A DNA stretch of 10,565 nucleotides from an uncultured Eubacteriales bacterium (lineage in GTDB: Bacteria; Bacillota; Clostridia; Oscillospirales; Oscillospiraceae), in assembly GCA_900552725.1 (NCBI GenBank), contig USAT01000066.1, positions 1 through 10,565 of the forward strand, read 5' to 3'. The notes beneath the pieces are model-generated. The model worked only from the letters and a program-made list of their open reading frames with translations. It was not told where the DNA came from and did not search any database. A program made the position numbers and the translations under genes. Below are positions 6,891 through 10,565 of the stretch, one piece after another. Numbering within the stretch: the first letter of the stretch is position 1; every line of letters begins with the position of its first letter.

Positions 6891-7896
6891 AGTGCTCCTC
6901 TCCTTCCGGCAGGGGGGCCAGCTTGGGCGCCCGGGGATCCAGCAGCCATGTGGCGGCGTAGTGCGTGTCGCTGACGCGGAACATGGGTGGCTGCCGCTGA
7001 TAGTCGATGGCCAGCGCCTGGGGATTGCGGCAGGCGAAGGCGTCGCCCTCCGGCGGATCGATCAGCGTGGGCGGCATACCGGGAATGGTGTGCAGCGCCC
7101 CGTGGCACCGGGCCAGCGCCGGCAGCGACCGCAGCAGCCCCTGGGTATAGGGGTGCCGGGGATCGTAATAGACCTCCTCCGCCGTGCCGATCTCCACGAT
7201 CCGCCCGGCGTACATGATGGCCACCCGATCCGCCGCCCGTGCCACCACGCCCAGGTCGTGGGACACCAGAATGGTGGAGGTGTGCAGCCGCCGCTGGATA
7301 TCCCGCAGCAGATCCAGGATCTGTGCCTGCACCGTCACGTCCAGCGCCGTGGTGGGCTCGTCCGCCAGCAGGATCTTCGGCTCTCCCGCCAGCGCCATGG
7401 CCATCAGGCACCGCTGCCGCTGGCCGCCGGAGAGCTGATGGGGATACTGCCCCTTCCGCTGGGGCTCCACGCCCACCAGCGCCAGCAGCTCCTCCACCCG
7501 GCTGTCCACGTCCCCGCGCGCCATGCGCCCCATGTGGGCCCGCACCGCCTCGGCGATCTGTTGGCCCACCGGCATGGCGGGATCCAGCGCCGTCAACGGA
7601 TCCTGGAAGATCATGGAGAACACCCTGCCCCGCAGGCGGCGCATGTCCCGCTCCCGGTAGCCGGTGATGTCCACCTCGTTGACGGTAATGCTGCCGCCGG
7701 TGATCATTGCGTTCTTGGGCAGCAGCTTCATGATGGAGCGGCACAGCATGCTCTTGCCGCAGCCGCTTTCGCCCACCAGCGCCAGCACCTCGCCCTCGTG
7801 AAGGGTCAGGCTCACGTCCCGCACCGCCTGCACCGTCCCCGCGGGGGTGTCCAGTGCTACGGACAGGTGGTCGATGTTCAATAAGGTTTTTTCCAT
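6883..7896 (-). CDS. Peptide/nickel-type ABC importer, ATP-binding protein (DppD/OppD-like), cysteine-free tail
   Basis: A 337-residue cytoplasmic ATPase. Walker A GESGCGKS is at 42-49, Q-loop FQDPLTALDP at 97-106, signature LSGGQRQR at 155-162, Walker B ILLADEP at 175-181 and H-loop His213. The C-terminal oligopeptide-transporter domain begins at IPGMPPTLIDPPEG (271-284). In many DppD/OppD proteins this domain has four cysteines that bind an iron-sulfur cluster; here the equivalent positions are Asp285, Asn291, Asp298 and Thr316, with the spacing kept. I start at the ATG 7894-7896 because homology begins at once (MEKTLLNIDHLSVAL). The frame is open to 8037, but the added 47 residues come from repeat copy B. 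The ribosome site is poor: only AAAAGG about 12 bases away. First of the four overlapping translocator genes. Confidence 0.92.
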   Translation of the reverse strand: MEKTLLNIDHLSVALDTPAGTVQAVRDVSLTLHEGEVLALVGESGCGKSMLCRSIMKLLPKNAMITGGSITVNEVDITGYRERDMRRLRGRVFSMIFQDPLTALDPAMPVGQQIAEAVRAHMGRMARGDVDSRVEELLALVGVEPQRKGQYPHQLSGGQRQRCLMAMALAGEPKILLADEPTTALDVTVQAQILDLLRDIQRRLHTSTILVSHDLGVVARAADRVAIMYAGRIVEIGTAEEVYYDPRHPYTQGLLRSLPALARCHGALHTIPGMPPTLIDPPEGDAFACRNPQALAIDYQRQPPMFRVSDTHYAATWLLDPRAPKLAPLPEGEEHYV

Positions 7897-7920
7897 GGTG
7901 TTCACCAGCCTTTTGGGGAG

Positions 7921-8486
7921 TTCCGCGCTTCCGAGCGCGAGGGGGGAGTTTCGCGCCCCGGCGCGAGTCACTTTTGGCCGCGGCCCCAAAAGTGACCAAA
8001 AGGGCCGCTTAAACCTGCGGTTTAAGAATCCGCGCACGCTGTTCGTTTTTCGTTTTTGTGACTTTTTACCACGCGTTCGCGGGAATTGGTTGAAATCATT
8101 CCGTATGCCGTATCGTCTGTTCCTCTTGCGCCGCTGCCGCTCATGCAGTTCAACGGCAGAAAATCAATCGTTGTACGCGGCGGCCTGTGGTCAGGCCGCC
8201 CTACGCACCGACCGCCGATAGAACTCCGTAGGGCGGGGTGACCTCACCCCGCCGCACAGTGGACGCACAATGCTTTCTGCGCACGATTCAGCGGCAGCGG
8301 CACAGATGATGAGGCGATCCTTTGACGAAGCGAAAAAGGAAATCCCCTGTGACCGTGCAGTAAAAGCCCACAAATCCGCACAACACATAGCGCGCCCGGA
8401 AGTTTTGAAACCCTCTGGGTTTCAAATGGCGTTTTTGGGTACTTTTGCCGCCACGGGCAAAAGTACCTCACCCCGGAGGGCGAAAT
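7921..8486. repeat. Structured intergenic repeat, copy B, with a nested insertion
   Basis: About 566 bases in the gap between the binding-protein gene and the first ATPase gene. It has the same layout as 1923-2381. Two tandem left ends (TTCCGCGCTTCCGAGCGCGA at 7921 and TTTCGCGCcccgGCGCGAG at 7949) are followed by overlapping hairpins 7968-7977/7986-7995 and 7980-7986/8002-8008, then 8009-8015/8019-8025. The long stem 8130-8141/8290-8301 now encloses 148 bases instead of the 46 seen in copy A. The right end has hairpins 8404-8413/8417-8426 and 8439-8449/8456-8466 and finishes in an inverted, degenerate copy of the terminal sequence. The whole gene-free stretch 7897-8552 consists of this repeat, one hairpin near the upstream stop and about 20 bases of leader. 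Orientation relative to gene direction is the same as copy A. Confidence 0.85.
8172..8257. repeat. Inverted pair of GTAGGGCGG hairpin units nested in copy B
   Basis: The minus-strand unit (8204 down to 8172) reads GTAGGGCGGCCTGACC then ACAGGCCGCCGC. The plus-strand unit (8228-8255) reads GTAGGGCGGGGTGACC then TCACCCCGCCGC. Each is a hairpin (8179-8187/8192-8200 and 8232-8241/8244-8253). They point toward each other's left ends and form a short composite element that is absent from copy A. Confidence 0.8.
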
Positions 8487-8506
8487 CTCTTAATAACACG
8501 GCGATA

Positions 8507-8527
8507 GCCCCCTCGTACTGAGGGGGC
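8507..8527 (-). terminator. GC-rich stem-loop after the binding-protein gene
   Basis: An 8-bp perfect stem (8507-8514/8520-8527) with a 5-base loop lies 25 bases after the stop at 8553. No U-tract follows on the minus strand (TATCGCCGTG), so it looks more like an attenuator or an mRNA 3'-end stabiliser than a full terminator. Such hairpins often raise binding-protein mRNA above that of the translocator genes. Confidence 0.5.
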
Positions 8528-8552
8528 CGGGAGGACGCCGCAAAGAGGGGGA

Positions 8553-10115
8553 TCAGATCGTCCAATCGCAGATATTCCAGAAAATGCCCACGCCGTGATG
8601 GCCCAGCACCGTGTCAGGGGCGATCCCCTGGATGTGCTCCGCCGCCACATAGATGGCGTCGATGTAGCAGAAGAAGGTGTAGGCCGGCGCCGCCGCCAGC
8701 GCCTGCTGGAATTCAGCGTAGGCCGCCGCCCGCTCCGCCGGATCGTCGGTCTGGCGGGCCTTGGTCAGCGCCTCGTCCACCTGGGCGTTGGAGTAGCCGG
8801 AGTAGTTGGCGCCCTTGTCGGTACCGAACACCTTATAGGTGTGGTCGTCGGCGTCAAAGGGAGAGCCCCAGCCGATGATGCAGCACTCCTGGCCGCCCCA
8901 GTCGATGCCCTCGGCGGGGATGGCGGCCTGTACGTCCAGACCGATGGCCCGCAGCTGCTGGGCCGCCGCCTGGGCCATGTCGATGCGCACCTGATCGTCC
9001 GGTGAGGCGTTGATGGTAAAGCCGATGCGCGCCCCGTTCCGCTGCCAGAAGCCCTCGGCGTCCCTGGTGCAGCCCGCATCGGTCAGCAGCTGCTCGGCAC
9101 GGGCCGGGTCATAGTCCCAGCGCTCCACATCGGGATCGTTGTAGATGTTCCGCTGCAGGGGGCTGTAAGCCACCTCGCCCTTCCCCAGCAGCACCGCGTC
9201 CACGATGGCCTGCCGGTCGATGGCGCAGCTGATGGCGGGGATCAGGTCGGCGTTCTCCTGCCAATAGGCGTTGTTGAAATTGTAGAGGATGCCCCGGTAA
9301 TCGGAGGTGGTCATGTCATAGACGGTATAGCCCGTCTTGCCCTCGAAGGCCGCCGCGTCCTTGGGCGTCACCTGGGCCAGATCCAGCTCGCCGGTCTGCA
9401 GCTGCATGGTCTTGGCGTTGGAATCGGTAACGATCTTGAACACGATGGTATCGATGTTGGCCGCGCCCGCAAAGTAATCGGGGTTCTTCACCAGGGTGAT
9501 GGACTGGCCCACGTCCCAGCTCTCCAGCTTATAGGGGCCGGTGCCCACCGGTGCGCGGAAGAAGTCGGCGGTCTGCATGTCCTCCCCCTCCAGCAGGTGC
9601 CGGGGCAGGATGGCCATGGTCATGTACTCCAGAAACGCCGTGTTCACCGCGCTTAGGGTGAAGGACACCGTGTGGTCGTCGATGACGGTGATGTTCGTCA
9701 CGTCCTCATAGTTGGGGGCGTTTTCCGAGCCGTTGTCGGGATCCATGATGGCCTCGAAGGTGAACTTTACATCCGCGGCGGTGAAGGGCTCACCGTCGTG
9801 CCAGGTGACGCCCTGGGCCAGATGGAAGGTATAGGTCATCGTGTCGGGGTCGTAGTCCCAGCGCTCTGCCAGCCGGGGCACGATCTGGCCCGTGCCGTCG
9901 TGGTCGGTCAGGCCGTCGAACAGCAGCACGTTGATCTCGCCGTGCTCGTCCATGGCGGGGTTGATGCGGGTATAGTCGCCGCTGCCGTACACTAGGGTAG
10001 AGCCGCCGCTCTGGGCGTCGTTGTCGGTGGTATCTCCGCCGCCGCAGCCCGCCAGCGTCAGGCACAGCGTGGCCAGCGCCAGCACCAGGGCAGTCAGCCG
10101 TTTCATCATAGTCAT
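8553..10115 (-). CDS. Lipoprotein substrate-binding protein of the peptide/nickel ABC importer (SBP_bac_5)
   Basis: A 520-residue extracytoplasmic lipoprotein that captures the substrate for the importer encoded downstream. The signal peptide is at residues 1-23, with lipobox LAGC (Cys24 lipidated), then a Gly/Asp/Ser-rich spacer to about 40. SBP family 5 hallmarks follow: LVYGSGDYTRINPAM (41-55), the signature DGEPFTAADVKFTFEAIMDP (107-126), VGTGPYKLESW (190-200), the lobe-crossing ISCAIDRQAIVDAVLLGKG (295-313), and GWGSPFDADDHTYKVFGT (415-432), which lines the pocket in relatives. The start is the first of three close ATGs (10115, 10109 and 10106), preceded by AAAGGAAA about 11 bases away; the frame runs open to 10472 but without homology there. 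Family members bind peptides, nickel, heme or oligosaccharides; the substrate cannot be read from this sequence. Confidence 0.93.
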   Translation of the reverse strand: MTMMKRLTALVLALATLCLTLAGCGGGDTTDNDAQSGGSTLVYGSGDYTRINPAMDEHGEINVLLFDGLTDHDGTGQIVPRLAERWDYDPDTMTYTFHLAQGVTWHDGEPFTAADVKFTFEAIMDPDNGSENAPNYEDVTNITVIDDHTVSFTLSAVNTAFLEYMTMAILPRHLLEGEDMQTADFFRAPVGTGPYKLESWDVGQSITLVKNPDYFAGAANIDTIVFKIVTDSNAKTMQLQTGELDLAQVTPKDAAAFEGKTGYTVYDMTTSDYRGILYNFNNAYWQENADLIPAISCAIDRQAIVDAVLLGKGEVAYSPLQRNIYNDPDVERWDYDPARAEQLLTDAGCTRDAEGFWQRNGARIGFTINASPDDQVRIDMAQAAAQQLRAIGLDVQAAIPAEGIDWGGQECCIIGWGSPFDADDHTYKVFGTDKGANYSGYSNAQVDEALTKARQTDDPAERAAAYAEFQQALAAAPAYTFFCYIDAIYVAAEHIQGIAPDTVLGHHGVGIFWNICDWTI

Positions 10116-10152
10116 AGGTCGTGATTTCCTTTCTCTCGTGGTCTCTGGAAAC

Positions 10153-10161
10153 AGGATAGCA
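10153..10161 (-). promoter_or_regulatory. Candidate extended -10 promoter of the importer operon
   Basis: The minus strand reads TGCTATCCT, matching TGnTATAAT at seven of eight fixed positions except CC for AA. It would start transcripts near 10146, giving a leader of about 30 bases. No -35 box is visible because the region upstream is the GC-rich hairpin. It is the best match between that hairpin and the gene, but weak. Confidence 0.25.
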
Positions 10162-10199
10162 AATATCCCCCCGCCCCGCAAGCCGGGTGGGGGGATATT
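10162..10199. terminator. Intrinsic terminator hairpin between the metal chaperone and importer genes
   Basis: An 11-bp perfect stem (10162-10172/10189-10199) with an inner 4-bp stem (10175-10178/10184-10187). The plus strand continues ATTTTTCATTTT, a good U-tract; on the minus strand it ends in ATATTTGCTAT, a weaker one. The only gene it could plausibly terminate is the minus-strand chaperone, so the stronger tract faces the unexpected way. Confidence 0.7.
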
Positions 10200-10243
10200 A
10201 TTTTTCATTTTGGGGAGATGTGCCTTTCGCCTGCCGCGGTACG

Positions 10244-10273
10244 CCAAAAGGAGGGGCTTGCCCCTCCCTTTGG
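10244..10273 (-). terminator. Hairpin after the CopZ-like gene
   Basis: A 13-bp stem (10244-10256/10261-10273) with one A-C mismatch and a four-base loop lies 31 bases after the chaperone stop. The 3' arm on the minus strand holds CTTTTGG rather than a clean U-run. Together with the hairpin at 10162-10199 it probably ends the chaperone transcript. Confidence 0.55.
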
Positions 10274-10303
10274 TGTGTTCAGCCATAATACGGCATGGGC
10301 CGT

Positions 10304-10504
10304 TTACTGGATCCCCTTGACGGTATAGCCCGCATCGGTGACGGCGGCGCGGATGGCCTCGTCGGTAACGGCGCCCTCCACCACGGCGGTGCCCGCCGCC
10401 AGATCCACGGTGGCCTTCACGCCGGGCAGGGCGTTCAGCGCCTTCTCCACATGGGCTACGCAGTGATTGCACATCATGCCCTCGATGGTCACGGTCTTTT
10501 TCAT
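10304..10504 (-). CDS. copZ: CopZ-like heavy-metal-associated (HMA) protein
   Basis: A 66-residue cytosolic single HMA domain of usual length. The metal-binding loop GMMCNHC places Cys12 and Cys15 at the classic CxxC spacing. CVAHVEKALNALPGV (15-29) is the first helix with the family VE.AL..L.GV pattern, followed by strand VDLAAGTAVVEG and helix TDEAIRAAVTDAGYTV. Such proteins carry Cu(I), or less often other soft metals, to a P-type ATPase or regulator. GAGGAGG lies at good spacing before the ATG. The usual partner (copA-type ATPase, CsoR or CopY) is not in the window but may lie just beyond 10565, upstream of this gene. Copper is inferred from the family; the symbol is tentative. Confidence 0.9.
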   Translation of the reverse strand: MKKTVTIEGMMCNHCVAHVEKALNALPGVKATVDLAAGTAVVEGAVTDEAIRAAVTDAGYTVKGIQ

Positions 10505-10546
10505 GGTCGGTTCCTCCTCATTGTCATTGTCAGCAATATTCTCTAT

Positions 10547-10565
10547 CGCCGCCGTATTGGCGGCG
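10547..10565. other. Hairpin at the window edge upstream of the CopZ-like gene
   Basis: A 7-bp perfect GC stem (10547-10553/10559-10565) with a 5-base loop, cut by the window end so the stem may be longer. It could be the terminator of an upstream minus-strand gene or a leader structure. Bases 10524-10536 hold a TGACAATGACAA direct repeat before the ribosome site. Confidence 0.45.

Noticed and set aside
6857..7999. A 380-codon minus-strand frame over the first ATPase gene, and similar 300-plus-codon frames on the plus strand at 5991-6974 and 6892-7884
   Set aside because: They overlap intact ABC ATPase genes in other frames and give Gly/Arg/Ala- or His/Gln-rich products with no motifs.
7897..8037. 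N-terminal extension of the DppD-like protein by 47 residues
   Set aside because: The extra residues come from repeat copy B and homology starts exactly at the ATG 7894-7896.
7847..8221. Plus-strand frame of 124 codons across repeat copy B, and the 144-codon minus-strand frame over copy A at 2066-2500
   Set aside because: The repeats differ between copies in ways that preserve hairpins, not a reading frame; copy A does not keep the same frame open.
10116..10472. Upstream extension of the binding-protein frame to 10472
   Set aside because: A clear signal peptide with lipobox starts at 10115, and the extension runs through the terminator and out-of-frame over the CopZ-like gene.

Overview
The window looks like a chromosomal stretch from a GC-rich Gram-positive gut-type bacterium, most likely a Clostridia/Oscillospiraceae relative. 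The reasons are strong AGGAGG-type ribosome sites, Firmicutes-style lipoprotein and ABC transporter genes, a clostridial-type membrane-anchored XRE regulator, and GC-rich coding DNA with AT-richer intergenic repeats. This placement is inference; no rRNA or marker gene is present.

Layout. (1) Bases 3-824 (+) are the 3' part of a CstA-family carbon starvation/pyruvate transporter. It ends at a perfect 18-bp hairpin shared with a converging gene. (2) Bases 903-1853 (-) encode an XRE-type HTH regulator with one membrane segment and an extracytoplasmic C-terminal domain. (3) Bases 1854-2390 carry no gene but hold repeat copy A. (4) Bases 2391-4040 (-) encode a GH13 alpha-glucosidase of the oligo-1,6-glucosidase type, with its own promoter overlapping a 30-bp perfect palindrome. 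(5) Bases 4121-10115 (-) hold a complete peptide/nickel-type (PepT) ABC importer: lipoprotein binding protein, two ATPases and two permeases. The four translocator genes overlap by 4-8 bases. They are separated from the binding-protein gene by 656 bases that hold repeat copy B. (6) Bases 10304-10504 (-) encode a 66-residue CopZ-like metal chaperone with hairpins on both sides.

The genes from 2391 to 10504 all run leftwards. The importer should bring peptides or possibly oligosaccharides into the cell; the glucosidase just downstream makes a sugar substrate conceivable but does not prove it.

The most unusual content is not protein-coding. Two copies (1923-2381 and 7921-8486) of an inverted-repeat-bounded element lie in the two long gene-free spaces, in the same orientation relative to the flanking genes. 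Their left ends fold into two overlapping, mutually exclusive hairpins whose arms differ between the copies by compensatory changes, while the loop stays close to CAAAAGTRNCCAAAA. Copy B has additionally acquired a nested pair of GTAGGGCGG hairpins in inverted orientation. This is the best candidate here for a poorly described system.
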